Shown piece after piece: positions 7,177 through 15,876 of a DNA stretch of 64,000 bases. Below the pieces are notes generated by a model. It was given only the letters and a program-made list of their open reading frames with translations. It was not told the origin of the DNA and searched no databases. This DNA is from Alphaproteobacteria bacterium (GTDB lineage Bacteria > Pseudomonadota > Alphaproteobacteria > CAAHEQ01 > UBA3637): assembly GCA_017539265.1 (NCBI GenBank), contig JAFYHG010000013.1:1-64000 (forward strand), in the 5' to 3' direction. The position numbers were made by a program, and so were the translations under genes. Within the stretch, counting starts at the first letter, position 1, and each line of letters starts with the position of its first letter.

Positions 7177-8562
7177 TTATTTTTCGGGCTCTAAACGTGA
7201 AATAGGGACAAGCGGATATTTTTGAGGAGCCTGCTTGGCTTCTGCCCGTTTTTTTTGAGCCTGACGAAAACTAATCCGGCCATTACGCACATCCGATGAT
7301 TTGGCCAAACGATCATAAAATCCGCCGGCTTGGTCGGAAAGAGTGTCTTCTGCCTGGATTTGTTCAGGTGATGATTGTTGAATCCGCTTAACCCTGACTG
7401 CCTCCAAAAATGCGGTATATACTGCACACATGGTTTTAGCCAAATCGGACGAATGTTTGCGGAAAGCCTTATATTCATGGGTGGTATAGGTCCCTTTTTC
7501 CGTGATTTCTTCCTGACACCCTTTAAGGGCCAGTAATTGTTCTTTTGCCCTGGGGCTTATTTTCGTTTTTTGTATCGTATCAATCAATATGCGATAGAAA
7601 GGTTCATTTCTGTTGGCTTTGGCGGCCGCCAGATCACAGATTAATTGAAGCCCCATACGTTTCATATCCTTAGGTTCCCAGACCGCAATACCTTTTTTTC
7701 GTTCTGCCATTATTCCCATAACGCGGGCAAACATCTCTCCCATCCTTGCGGCGGGGTCAGGATAGCCCTTTAACAACGGCCTATATTCAGATGCCAAATG
7801 AGTGAAAAAAGAGGAAGTACCATAAAGATCTTTTCCCTCGGCGGAAAGTTCTTTTTTGGCTTTATCCCATTCTTTTTTACCATAAAAAGCCTCAGACTTC
7901 ATCATCTCATACCAAAAACGCCCGATATCGGATTCAAAAAAAGTGCCGAAATAACCGCCCTTCCCTTTATCATCCATGATATAGTGGCACAATTCATGTG
8001 CCAATGTATTATGAGTGCGTTTCGGATCCGTAAAATAATGAGCGCAATTAAATTCTACCGTACGCCGTTTGGAAGAGTATTGAGCCACGCTGTCCTGTAA
8101 AGATTCGGCACCACCACCGGAAGTATTTCCCTTTTCATAAAAATCGAAGTGAATACCTTCCTGAATGGCGGAACGAATAATGGCAGACATATCGATATTT
8201 TCATTCCGAAGGTTCCGATACTCCCGAAAAAAGCGTATTAAAGCCCCCTTAGCAAAGGAAATATCCTTGGGGCAGTTCGGAACGGCACGAATATACTTTT
8301 CCAAAACTTGCCACAGATGGTTCGTTTGCTTTTTCTCTTTTTTAAGGGTAATGGCCATATAACGTTCACAATCTTTTTCAAAAGCCGCTACCAATTCTCC
8401 ACAGGGAATACCCGGTACATCGATACGCAAATTATCTTTGGTATAAAGGGAAAAAGAGGGAAGCGTCTCTTGAATCAAAATACCTTGATTCTTTGTATTG
8501 GAAGCAGATAAAACTACTTCCTGAACAGGAATTCCCAAGCGTTTGAGTAAAGAGCCTTCCAT
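7177..8562 (-). CDS. HExxH putative zinc metallopeptidase
   Basis: The start is placed at ATG 8562 (MEGSLLKRLGIP), which has AAAGGGGG upstream; the longer open frame would begin inside the promoter's -35 box. The 461-residue product has a metallopeptidase-like motif H189-E-L-C-H193 in the context THNTLAHELCHYIMDD, with acidic residues downstream (FFESDIGRFWYEMM) that could give a third zinc ligand. There is no signal peptide, so it would act in the cytoplasm unless exported by another route. The rest is mostly helical and charged, with a basic C-terminus. I do not recognise the family and the peptidase call rests on the one motif. Confidence 0.6.
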   Translation of the reverse strand: MEGSLLKRLGIPVQEVVLSASNTKNQGILIQETLPSFSLYTKDNLRIDVPGIPCGELVAAFEKDCERYMAITLKKEKKQTNHLWQVLEKYIRAVPNCPKDISFAKGALIRFFREYRNLRNENIDMSAIIRSAIQEGIHFDFYEKGNTSGGGAESLQDSVAQYSSKRRTVEFNCAHYFTDPKRTHNTLAHELCHYIMDDKGKGGYFGTFFESDIGRFWYEMMKSEAFYGKKEWDKAKKELSAEGKDLYGTSSFFTHLASEYRPLLKGYPDPAARMGEMFARVMGIMAERKKGIAVWEPKDMKRMGLQLICDLAAAKANRNEPFYRILIDTIQKTKISPRAKEQLLALKGCQEEITEKGTYTTHEYKAFRKHSSDLAKTMCAVYTAFLEAVRVKRIQQSSPEQIQAEDTLSDQAGGFYDRLAKSSDVRNGRISFRQAQKKRAEAKQAPQKYPLVPISRLEPEK

Positions 8563-8584
8563 AAAAACGCCCCCTTTCCTATTT

Positions 8585-8613
8585 ATTCTACCATGAAGTT
8601 GTTTTTCTGTCAA
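8585..8613 (-). promoter_or_regulatory. Predicted sigma-70 promoter of the HExxH gene
   Basis: TTGACA at 8608-8613, 17-bp spacer and TAGAAT at 8585-8590 on the minus strand, 22 bases before the chosen start codon. Confidence 0.8.
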
Positions 8614-8653
8614 GCGATGTCGGTTTTCCCTTAATCGACATTACATAGGCATT

Positions 8654-9688
8654 TTACTTCCTTGTATCGGCGGACGTGTCCAACGGCCAACGGGGACGGG
8701 CACGAAAATCAAAGCCATCCCGAAAACCCAAGCGAAATCTTTCGAGGCCTGCCCAGGCAATCATTACTCCGTTATCCGTACACAACCCGACGGGCGGAGC
8801 AGAAAAAATAAGGTCGGATTTATCGGCTAAATTTTGAATCATTTGGCGCACAGCACCATTAGCCGCCACACCGCCTGCAACAACCATATCTTTGGCATTG
8901 GGATATCTTTCCTTAAACACAGAAATAGCGTGTTTAAGACGATCTTGCATTTCGGCTACCACCGCCCGTTGGAAAGAGGCGCACATATCGTTTTTATCCT
9001 GTTCGGTTAAAGTTTTCTGTCGTTCAATTGCAACACGCACCGCTGTTTTAAGGCCCGAAAATGAAAAATCACATCCTTTTCGACCTTTCATCGGAACAGG
9101 GAAATCATATTTTTTAGGGTCCCCCAATTTGGCCCGCTTTTCCAAATTAGGCCCGCCGGGATAACCGATATCCAACATCTTGGCCACTTTATCAAAGGCT
9201 TCGCCGGCCGAATCATCAATGGTGCCGCCTAATTTTTCATATTGGCCAACCCCTTTAACAATTAAGGCCTGACAATGGCCGCCCGATGTCAACAATAACA
9301 AATACGGAAATTGCACATCTGATGACAGGCGAACGGTTAAAGCATGGCCTTCCAAATGATTGACCGCAACAAAAGGCAACCCGTGGCAAAGAGCAATGGC
9401 CTTAGCCGTCATAACCCCGACCAAAACACCACCGATAAGTCCGGGACCGGCAGCGACGGCAACAGCATCCAGCTGATCAAAGGATTTACCGGCCTTATCC
9501 ATGGCCTCACGCACCAACAAATCACACTTTTCCAAATGAGCGCGTGCCGCAATTTCCGGAACGACACCTCCAAAGCGCCGATGTTCATCATATTGCGACC
9601 ACACAACGGAAGACAGAATTTCCCGCTTATCATTAACTACCGCACAGGCTGTTTCATCACAACTGGATTCTATTCCCAAAACAATCAT
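8654..9688 (-). CDS. tsaD: tRNA threonylcarbamoyltransferase TsaD
   Basis: TsaD transfers the threonylcarbamoyl group to A37 of ANN-decoding tRNAs (t6A). The 344-residue protein begins with GIESSCDET and carries the metal-binding HLEGH segment, LLTSGGHCQ, GEAFDKVAKML, GGPNLEK, FSGLKTAVR, the VVAGGVAANGAVR motif and PPVGLCTDNGVMIAW, all hallmarks of the family at usual length. The start overlaps the smr-domain gene by 4 bases (ATGA). TsaC and TsaE are also in the window, at 38.5 and 43.3 kb; TsaB was not seen. Confidence 0.97.
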   Translation of the reverse strand: MIVLGIESSCDETACAVVNDKREILSSVVWSQYDEHRRFGGVVPEIAARAHLEKCDLLVREAMDKAGKSFDQLDAVAVAAGPGLIGGVLVGVMTAKAIALCHGLPFVAVNHLEGHALTVRLSSDVQFPYLLLLTSGGHCQALIVKGVGQYEKLGGTIDDSAGEAFDKVAKMLDIGYPGGPNLEKRAKLGDPKKYDFPVPMKGRKGCDFSFSGLKTAVRVAIERQKTLTEQDKNDMCASFQRAVVAEMQDRLKHAISVFKERYPNAKDMVVAGGVAANGAVRQMIQNLADKSDLIFSAPPVGLCTDNGVMIAWAGLERFRLGFRDGFDFRARPRWPLDTSADTRK

Positions 9689-10080
9689 TTCTTATTCCTT
9701 TTAAGTCTTAATTCCAACGCACCGCCACCGTTCAGCCAACGGACTTCATTAATTTTACTTTTAAAAAAAGGCGTATCCAACCAATTTTGAATTTCGTGGT
9801 GGATTAGTCCTTCTTTTCCGGGACTGCCCTTACCGGTAATAATTGTAATTACTTTACTGTTTTCCCGCACGTGAACCGTTAAAAATCGGCGAAGGGTTTG
9901 ATAGGCTTCCTCTATCGTCAAGCCATGCAAATCCAGGGACATATTAAGTGTCCTTGGTGGAACAGCATGCACCCGCAACCGTTTGGGCAGGGGATGAGGC
10001 TCTTGCGCCCCGTCTTTCGATAGCGGCTGTAATGTGCTTTTAATGCTTTCCCAAAGGGATATGTCATTTTCAGAAAACAT
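9685..10080 (-). CDS. Smr/MutS2 C-terminal domain protein
   Basis: A 131-residue protein with a C-terminal Smr domain: LDLHGLTIEEAY at the start of the domain, the ITGKGSPGKEG loop, and the final VRWLNGGGALELRLKR. Smr domains bind and nick nucleic acids; the proteobacterial stand-alone form has been linked to cleavage of mRNA at collided ribosomes, but that role here is inference. The N-terminal 60 residues are variable, as usual for the family. It sits between mltA (3-base gap) and tsaD (4-base overlap) in one minus-strand operon. Confidence 0.92.
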   Translation of the reverse strand: MFSENDISLWESIKSTLQPLSKDGAQEPHPLPKRLRVHAVPPRTLNMSLDLHGLTIEEAYQTLRRFLTVHVRENSKVITIITGKGSPGKEGLIHHEIQNWLDTPFFKSKINEVRWLNGGGALELRLKRNKK

Positions 10081-10083
10081 TCC

Positions 10084-11100
10084 TTAATCCGGTAACAGTA
10101 AATAATAAGATCCCGTGGTATTCATACGACCGGCATCCAAAAATGCCTGTTCCCCGTGGCCAAAGAAATAGTCCGCCCGAATACCGCCTTTGATAGCCGA
10201 TCCCGTATCTTGGGCAACCACAATGGTTTGAACCGGATCACCGTCGGGCAATTGTGTCACTAACCACATCGGTGTTTGCATCGGAATATAGGCCGTATCC
10301 ACCGCAACCGAGTGGAATGGGGTTAAAGGCACACCGGCCGTACCGATAGGTGTTTCACCTTTAATCTCGCGGAAGAAAATATAACGATCATTTTTGGCCA
10401 TTAATTCGCGGGCTTTTTTAGGATGATCTTTAAGCCAAGCGCGCATTTGAACCATAGAATGCCCGATTTCATCCAACAGGCCTTCATCTGCCAAAATTTG
10501 ACCAATACCCGTAAAGGAACGATTGTTGGAACCGGCAAAACCCAGATGGATTTCACCATCCGGTGTTTCCAATCGACCCGAACCTTGCACATGCATTAAA
10601 AATAAATCAATCGGATTATCTGCCCATGCAATAATGGGGGCATCGATACCGTCTTCTTCGATATCGGCCCGTTTGGGATAGGTTTTATCCTTCACATAAT
10701 CGGCGGGAAGGCCGTAAATTGGAACCTGTGTCCCATTTTGACGGTAACGTGTTCCCGTTAATTCCGATTCATAATAACCGGTAATTCGACCCGTTTTACT
10801 GCCGGAAGAAGTAACTTGATAAGGTTTTAGTTCTTTTTCTATGTATGCACGCAATTTTTTGGAAGAAGCGTATTTGTATTCCGGAAGGTTTGCGCAAAAA
10901 TCAGTCCACCCTTTTTGCGGTTTTTGGCACGCCCGTTCCAATGCCGGATAAGCATCATTTAAATCATCTTCCTTCCACCCCGGTAAATCAGAATAAGAAA
11001 CGGGGGTTAACCTGAATGCTCGCCCTTGGGACAAGCGGTGCGAAGAACACCCCGTTATTCCCAATATCAGCATAAAAAACAAGGGAATTATTTGGTGCAT
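10084..11100 (-). CDS. mltA: Membrane-bound lytic murein transglycosylase A
   Basis: MltA is an outer-membrane lipoprotein that cleaves peptidoglycan, leaving 1,6-anhydroMurNAc ends. The start is set at ATG 11100, giving a lipoprotein signal peptide with lipobox ITGC (Cys18); the longer frame would bury it. The protein shows GRITGYYESELTG, VQGSGRLETPDG with YAGSN-like FAGSNNRSF, and the C-terminal 3D domain VAQDTGSAIKGGIRADYFFG, containing the catalytic Asp. At 338 residues it has normal length. The released anhydro-sugars can feed the AmgK/MurU recycling route encoded at 43.7-45.4 kb. It overlaps the Tim44-like gene by 13 bases. Confidence 0.95.
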   Translation of the reverse strand: MHQIIPLFFMLILGITGCSSHRLSQGRAFRLTPVSYSDLPGWKEDDLNDAYPALERACQKPQKGWTDFCANLPEYKYASSKKLRAYIEKELKPYQVTSSGSKTGRITGYYESELTGTRYRQNGTQVPIYGLPADYVKDKTYPKRADIEEDGIDAPIIAWADNPIDLFLMHVQGSGRLETPDGEIHLGFAGSNNRSFTGIGQILADEGLLDEIGHSMVQMRAWLKDHPKKARELMAKNDRYIFFREIKGETPIGTAGVPLTPFHSVAVDTAYIPMQTPMWLVTQLPDGDPVQTIVVAQDTGSAIKGGIRADYFFGHGEQAFLDAGRMNTTGSYYLLLPD

Positions 11101-11675
11101 GAGGCCACCTGACTTTGGGTAGAGGTAACAATCCATGCTTCTTTGCCGATTTGTTTAAACACCCACGTATCCATCATGACGGAAATACTCATCCCATCGC
11201 CTTCCAATATCTTTCCTTTTTCGTCTTTAAGAAGGTTAATTTGTTCGGTTTTGAAACGCACCGTTATCTCATCATTATTCGGTGTCTTTTTTACAATATC
11301 TGCCGAATCGAAACAGATCAGTGAAAAATCCATTTTCTGCTTTTTGGCCTGGCGGGAAAGAATATCGGCTTCAAACACTCGATAAACATCCGGTGCTAAA
11401 GCCCGTTTTAATTCTTTTAAATCACAATTGGCAAAAGCGGTTGAAATTTTTTGAAAGACAAATTTTGCCGCCGTTAAAAAAGCATTTTCATTCCAATCAA
11501 TTTTCTCCTTGGGGGCCTTTGTCTGGACAATCTGCATCTCCAAAACTTCACCCGTTTCTTTAGATACCAGACGAATTTTATCCGGCTTTTTTTGCGAGGG
11601 TTCCCCCAAGGCCCGATATAACTTCCAAATAATGTAAACGGTAAGCAATCCTAAAACAAATGTTCCGCCTGTCAT
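11088..11675 (-). CDS. Tim44-like domain inner-membrane protein
   Basis: The start at ATG 11675 is supported by AAGGAAAAAAA; the longer frame is intergenic sequence. The 195-residue protein has one N-terminal membrane segment (GGTFVLGLLTVYIIW) followed by a linker and a Tim44-like/TimA domain (ENAFLTAAKFVFQKISTAFANCDLKELKRALAP ... VMMDTWVFKQIGKEAWIVTSTQSQ is the region, residues about 75-190). Such proteins are common in alphaproteobacteria and related to mitochondrial Tim44; their exact bacterial role is unsettled. Its place between divergent secB and mltA-smr is a known alphaproteobacterial order. Confidence 0.85.
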   Translation of the reverse strand: MTGGTFVLGLLTVYIIWKLYRALGEPSQKKPDKIRLVSKETGEVLEMQIVQTKAPKEKIDWNENAFLTAAKFVFQKISTAFANCDLKELKRALAPDVYRVFEADILSRQAKKQKMDFSLICFDSADIVKKTPNNDEITVRFKTEQINLLKDEKGKILEGDGMSISVMMDTWVFKQIGKEAWIVTSTQSQVASCTK

Positions 11676-11704
11676 TTTTTTTCCTTTACAAATAAAATAA
11701 AAAA

Positions 11705-11732
11705 TTGTATAAACGATGTCGGTTATTATAAC
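11705..11732 (+). promoter_or_regulatory. Possible secB promoter with small palindrome
   Basis: TTGTAT at 11705-11710, 16-bp spacer and TATAAC at 11727-11732. The -10 region is overlapped by GGTTATTATAACC (11721-11733), a perfect palindrome around a central T. Confidence 0.45.
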
Positions 11733-11767
11733 CCAAGTTTTATTTTTTTCAAGAGGATTTTTAAAAA

Positions 11768-12223
11768 ATGGCAGAAAATACAGAAAAAACAGAAGGATCA
11801 ATTCAAATTAATGCCCAATATGTAAAGGATTTATCATTTGAAGGCCCGTATCTTCCGATGATTTTGTCGGAAATGAAAACCGCACCGTCCATTTCGGTCA
11901 ACATTGACGTTAAAGCCAATAAAGGAGCTGATAAGGTTTACACGGTGGACTTAACCGTTAAAACAAAAGCCGTTAAACCCGATGATCAAAAAACGGTCTT
12001 TATTTGTGAGCTGACATACGGCGGTTTGGTAACTTTGGATGTACCGGCCGAACACGTGGAACCGCTTCTGTTGGTGGAAATTCCGCACTTATTGTTCCCG
12101 TATGCACGGGCAATTATTGCCAACACAACACGGGAAGCCGGTTTACCGCCACTACAAATTAACCCTGTGGATTTTGCTGCCCTTTATCGGCAAAGACTTT
12201 CCGAACAAGCGCCACAAGCTTAA
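11768..12223 (+). CDS. secB: Protein-export chaperone SecB
   Basis: SecB is a cytoplasmic tetrameric chaperone that keeps preproteins unfolded and delivers them to SecA. The 151-residue protein contains INAQYVKDLSFEGP, the TVDLTVKTKA beta strand, FICELTYGGLVTL, and the conserved HLLFPYARAIIANTTREAGLPPLQINPVDFAALY region (residues about 106-140). Length is typical. An AAGAGGA ribosome-binding site precedes the ATG. It is divergent from the Tim44-like gene and closed by its own terminator. Confidence 0.97.
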   Translation: MAENTEKTEGSIQINAQYVKDLSFEGPYLPMILSEMKTAPSISVNIDVKANKGADKVYTVDLTVKTKAVKPDDQKTVFICELTYGGLVTLDVPAEHVEPLLLVEIPHLLFPYARAIIANTTREAGLPPLQINPVDFAALYRQRLSEQAPQA

Positions 12224-12240
12224 TTTGAACAATAATTCAA

Positions 12241-12274
12241 AAACATCACCGATAATTATCGGTGGTGTTTTTTT
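12241..12274 (+). terminator. Rho-independent terminator after secB
   Basis: An 11-bp stem (ACATCACCGAT with ATCGGTGGTGT, one T-G pair) with loop AATT, followed by seven Ts. Confidence 0.9.
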
Positions 12275-12337
12275 ATTTTCGAATCGCGGATGATTCCTTA
12301 TTATGCTTATTTTATGCGGGAAACTTTTAAAATTTTC

Positions 12338-12366
12338 TTGACTTTTGGACAAAAAGGTGGTAGAAT
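12338..12366 (+). promoter_or_regulatory. Predicted sigma-70 promoter of mipZ
   Basis: TTGACT at 12338-12343, 17-bp spacer and TAGAAT at 12361-12366, 29 bases before the ATG. Confidence 0.8.
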
Positions 12367-12395
12367 GCGCGCATTTTTGAAAGTGAAGGAGTAAA

Positions 12396-13199
12396 ATGAC
12401 TGCTAAAATTATCGTATTTGCCAACGAAAAAGGGGGTACCGGAAAATCAACTTTGGCCATGCACACCATTATCGCTCTCTTGAGAGCCGGTAAAAAAGTG
12501 GCTTCATTTGATTTGGATGCCAGACAAGGAAGTTTAACCCACTATATTGAAAACAGGAAGGCTTTTGCCAAGGAAAAGAATGTGGCTTTGCCCGTTCCGG
12601 AACATACCTGTTGGACGGATGATATTGCCAAAATCTACACTCTGCGTGGTCAGATTGAAAAGGTGATTAACTCGGTAGATGCCATTGTAATTGATACGCC
12701 GGGGGCCCATACAGAATTGGGGCAACAGGCCATGGTTTTATCCAACAGTTTGATTACACCGTTAAACGATTCGCTAGTGGACTTGGACGTCTTGGCAGCC
12801 GTTGACGGCGATACCTTAAAAATCAAAGGACCTTCCCATTTTGCACAAACGGTTTGGGAAATGCGGCAACAACGCATGATGGAACGTAAACCGCCCATTA
12901 ACTGGATTGTGGTACGTAACAGACTTTTATACAACAAAAGTCGTAACTCGCAGAATATGTCAATCCTGTTGAATGCCTTGGCCAGACGAATCCATTTTGC
13001 CTTGGCCGGCGGTATTTCGGAAAGGGTTGTTTTCCGGGAATTGTTCCTGAAAGGTTTGACAATGTTGGATTTTAACGACAGTAATGTGCGCGCCAATCAC
13101 ACAGTGTCATCCAATACAGCAAAACAGGAATTAAGTGTTCTCCTTAAAAATATTTGGGGTGAGGACTTGTTTTTAAACGGGAGTCATGCTATACAATAA
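12396..13199 (+). CDS. mipZ: MipZ-type division-site ATPase
   Basis: A 267-residue ParA/MinD-superfamily ATPase. The deviant Walker A is NEKGGTGKST (residues 10-19), followed by DLDARQGSLTHYIENR and VIDTPGAHTELG (Walker B). The region NWIVVRNRLLYNKSRNSQNM and the conserved ISERVVFRELFLKGLTMLD tail match alphaproteobacterial MipZ rather than chromosomal ParA. MipZ forms gradients from the poles and inhibits FtsZ, so it positions the division plane. No ParB or FtsZ gene is nearby, which is normal for mipZ. The ATG follows GAAGGAG. It ends 29 bases before pgm. Confidence 0.92.
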   Translation: MTAKIIVFANEKGGTGKSTLAMHTIIALLRAGKKVASFDLDARQGSLTHYIENRKAFAKEKNVALPVPEHTCWTDDIAKIYTLRGQIEKVINSVDAIVIDTPGAHTELGQQAMVLSNSLITPLNDSLVDLDVLAAVDGDTLKIKGPSHFAQTVWEMRQQRMMERKPPINWIVVRNRLLYNKSRNSQNMSILLNALARRIHFALAGGISERVVFRELFLKGLTMLDFNDSNVRANHTVSSNTAKQELSVLLKNIWGEDLFLNGSHAIQ

Positions 13200-13222
13200 T
13201 CCTATCTTAGTGAAAGGATTAT
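13196..13222 (+). promoter_or_regulatory. Hairpin covering the pgm ribosome-binding site
   Basis: ATAATCCT (13196-13203) pairs with AGGATTAT (13215-13222) across an 11-base loop. The right arm contains the AGGA that would serve pgm (ATG at 13229), and the left arm overlaps the mipZ stop codon. Translational coupling is an inference. Confidence 0.4.
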
Positions 13223-13228
13223 GGCAGC

Positions 13229-14860
13229 ATGGAAATTTTATCCGTTAAAACAGAGCCTTATTCGGATCAAACTTTGGGAACTTCGGGCCTGAGGCGAAAG
13301 GTTTCTGTTGTCAAACAACCGCATTATTTGGAAAATTTTATCCAATCCGTATTTGACTCTCTGGACAATTTTGAAGGCAAAACCCTTGTCATCGGGGGGG
13401 ATGGTCGCTATTATAACGATACCGCCATACAGGCCTTAATAAAAATTGCCATTGCCAATCAATTCGGGCGAATTATCGTAGGGCAAAACGGTATTTTATC
13501 CACACCAGCAACTTCCCATGTTATCGTAAAATATAAGGCTATCGGCGGGTTTATTCTGTCGGCCAGTCATAATCCCGGGGGGCCCGATGCTGATTTCGGG
13601 ATAAAATTTGATACCGAACACGGGGCACCGGCGCCACAGGATATGACCGAAAAATTCACACTTCGGACACGAGAAATAGATCATTTTTGGTGGGCCGATA
13701 TACCGGATGTGAACCTATCCGTCATCGGCGAACAAACCTTTGGTTCGACAATCGTTCAGGTTATTGATTCGGTCAAAGATTACGCCGACTATATGCAGGA
13801 AATATTTGATTTTAAGCGCCTTAAAAAGATGTTCCAACAGGGCTTTACCATGACATTTGATGCCATGAATGCCGTAACAGGTCCCTATGCCGTTCGGATT
13901 TTTGAAGAATTATTGGGTGCTAAAGCCGGATCGGTTGTGCATGCCAAGCCTTTACCGGATTTTGGCGGTTTACACCCTGAACCCAATCTAACCTATGCCA
14001 AAGAATTGGTCAATCGAATGAGTGAGGATTCCGCACCCGACTTTGGCGCAGCCAGTGATGGAGACGGCGATCGATACATGATTTTGGGAAAATCTTTTCC
14101 CGTTAACCCATCGGACAGTTTAGCCATATTGGCAGAATATCTGGACACCATTCCGTTTTATCAGGGAAAATTAAAAGGGGTTGCCCGTTCTATGCCGACC
14201 TCATTTGCCGTTGATGATGTGGCAAAAAAGAAAGGTCTGGCCCTTTATGAAACACCGACAGGTTGGAAATTTTTCGGAAACCTTTTAAATGCAGGTAAAA
14301 TTGCCTTGTGCGGCGAAGAAAGCTTCGGCGGTGGGTCATCCCACCTACAGGAAAAGGATGGCATTTGGGCGGTATTATGTTGGCTTTCTATTTTAGAAAA
14401 AACAGGTAAAAGCGTGTCAGAATTGGTTCACGAGTTATGGAATCAATACGGTCGCGTCTATACTTTGCTTTGCAATTATGATATTGCGGATAAAAAAGCG
14501 GCGGAAGCGGTTATTTCAAATTTAAAAGAAAAATTGCCACATCTGGTCGGTCAATCCGTCAAAGACAGAGAAATAACAAAAGCTTTTGTTTTTGCTTATA
14601 CGGATCCCGTAACGAAGGAGGTAACCGAAAATCAAGGGATTTGCCTTTATTTTGAGGATACGACACGATTGATTTTCCGTCTGTCGGGAACCAGTAGTGT
14701 CGGGGCAACTCTTAAAGTTTATATCAATGAAAGAATAACCGATGAAAAGAAACTAAATGGCGAACCCTTTGTCGTTTTGTCGGATTTAATGCAAATTTCT
14801 ATGGAACTTTCTGAATTAAAACACTTGACAGGAATCCAGAAACCGAGTATAATGACATAA
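13229..14860 (+). CDS. pgm: Phosphoglucomutase
   Basis: Interconverts glucose 1-phosphate and glucose 6-phosphate, linking glycolysis with glycogen and envelope sugars. The 543-residue protein belongs to the alpha-phosphohexomutase superfamily, glucose-specific branch. It starts with TLGTSGLRRKV, carries the phosphoserine loop S111-A-S113-H-N-P-G-G, the metal loop D277-G-D-G-D-R282, the sugar loop CGEESFGGGSSHLQEKDG, and the C-terminal phosphate-binding RLSGTSSVGATLKVYI. All catalytic parts are intact. It likely shares the mipZ transcript; glgA, which uses ADP-glucose derived from its product, lies about 9 kb downstream. Confidence 0.97.
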   Translation: MEILSVKTEPYSDQTLGTSGLRRKVSVVKQPHYLENFIQSVFDSLDNFEGKTLVIGGDGRYYNDTAIQALIKIAIANQFGRIIVGQNGILSTPATSHVIVKYKAIGGFILSASHNPGGPDADFGIKFDTEHGAPAPQDMTEKFTLRTREIDHFWWADIPDVNLSVIGEQTFGSTIVQVIDSVKDYADYMQEIFDFKRLKKMFQQGFTMTFDAMNAVTGPYAVRIFEELLGAKAGSVVHAKPLPDFGGLHPEPNLTYAKELVNRMSEDSAPDFGAASDGDGDRYMILGKSFPVNPSDSLAILAEYLDTIPFYQGKLKGVARSMPTSFAVDDVAKKKGLALYETPTGWKFFGNLLNAGKIALCGEESFGGGSSHLQEKDGIWAVLCWLSILEKTGKSVSELVHELWNQYGRVYTLLCNYDIADKKAAEAVISNLKEKLPHLVGQSVKDREITKAFVFAYTDPVTKEVTENQGICLYFEDTTRLIFRLSGTSSVGATLKVYINERITDEKKLNGEPFVVLSDLMQISMELSELKHLTGIQKPSIMT

Positions 14861-14877
14861 AAGGGGATAGGAGTGAG

Positions 14878-15690
14878 ATGAGTTTTGGCTTTTTATTCAC
14901 ACCATATTTTTTTATGACTCTTTTGTTGGCATTTGTGCAAAGTGCGACGGAATTTTTACCGGTCAGTTCTTCGGCGCATTTGATATTGTGCCAGAGTTTT
15001 GGATTTACCGATCGAGGAATTTTCTCTGATGTAGCTATGCATGCCGGTACACTTCTGGCGGTTATTATTTATTTCAAAAAAGATCTATGGTGTATGTTTA
15101 AAAACATGTTAAAAGGCGGGGATGATACCCGCCTGATGCGTAATCTGATTATTGCTACTATACCAATTCTAATTAGTGGTGTTGTCGGGATTACAATTAT
15201 TTCAAGATTGAGATCCCCTATTGTTATCGGCGGAACGTCCATTATCTTCGGTTTCATATTGTGGGTAACGGATAAAATATCTTTTACGGGAACGAACTCT
15301 GACTTACGAACAATGACGATTTGGGATGCCTTATGCATCGGGTTGGCGCAACTTTTAGCCCTTGTTCCCGGTGTAAGCCGCAGCGGAATTTGCATTACCT
15401 GTTGTCGGGCACTGGGATTCAATCGTCGCGAAAGTACCCGTTTTGCCATGTTGCTTTCGATACCGACAATTTCGGCGGCCTCTGTTTACATATTTTTGTT
15501 GGCACATCGTGACCATTTATTGAATCAGTTATTAACATTCAATGTACTTTTGGGCACTTTTTTATCGGCTATTTTGGGATTAATTGTTATTAAATTTTTA
15601 ATGGCATGGATTAAGCATGCCTCATTTGCCGTATTTGCCTTATATCGAATTGCCCTGGGGATATTTGTTCTCAATTACTTTTTGTTTTAG
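14878..15690 (+). CDS. uppP: Undecaprenyl-diphosphatase UppP/BacA
   Basis: Dephosphorylates undecaprenyl diphosphate to recycle the lipid carrier for peptidoglycan and other envelope polymers; overproduction is known to give bacitracin resistance. The 270-residue polytopic protein contains the family motifs FVQSATEFLPVSSSAHL (residues 20-36) and ALVPGVSRSGICITCCRALGF with following RRESTRFAMLLSIP, plus the typical ring of hydrophobic helices. It lies 17 bases after pgm on the same strand. The 3' end is TAG, and the last 51 bases overlap the convergent ribbon-helix-helix gene. Confidence 0.96.
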   Translation: MSFGFLFTPYFFMTLLLAFVQSATEFLPVSSSAHLILCQSFGFTDRGIFSDVAMHAGTLLAVIIYFKKDLWCMFKNMLKGGDDTRLMRNLIIATIPILISGVVGITIISRLRSPIVIGGTSIIFGFILWVTDKISFTGTNSDLRTMTIWDALCIGLAQLLALVPGVSRSGICITCCRALGFNRRESTRFAMLLSIPTISAASVYIFLLAHRDHLLNQLLTFNVLLGTFLSAILGLIVIKFLMAWIKHASFAVFALYRIALGIFVLNYFLF

Positions 15691-15876
15691 AGTATTTAAA
15701 ATATAGACACGAATTGCACTGGACAAATGACCGGTGCGACCGTTATCGATTTGCTCAATAAGGGTACTGAGCGTTATTTTTTCCGATTTGGCAATTTCCT
15801 TTAATTCGGCCCAAAATTCGGCCTCCAGAGTAAAACTGGTACGGTGTCCGAATATCATAATTGAATGTTTTTCCAT
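15640..15876 (-). CDS. Ribbon-helix-helix domain protein
   Basis: A 78-residue protein matching the small alphaproteobacterial ribbon-helix-helix family: GHRTSFTLEAEFWAELKEIA forms the strand and first helix, then ITLSTLIEQIDNGR and LSSAIRVYILNTLKQ. Such folds bind DNA as dimers; targets are unknown. The start codon overlaps the sspB stop by one base, so it is translationally coupled to sspB, an arrangement I recall from other alphaproteobacteria. Its 3' end overlaps the convergent uppP by 51 bases. Confidence 0.85.
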   Translation of the reverse strand: MEKHSIMIFGHRTSFTLEAEFWAELKEIAKSEKITLSTLIEQIDNGRTGHLSSAIRVYILNTLKQKVIENKYPQGNSI

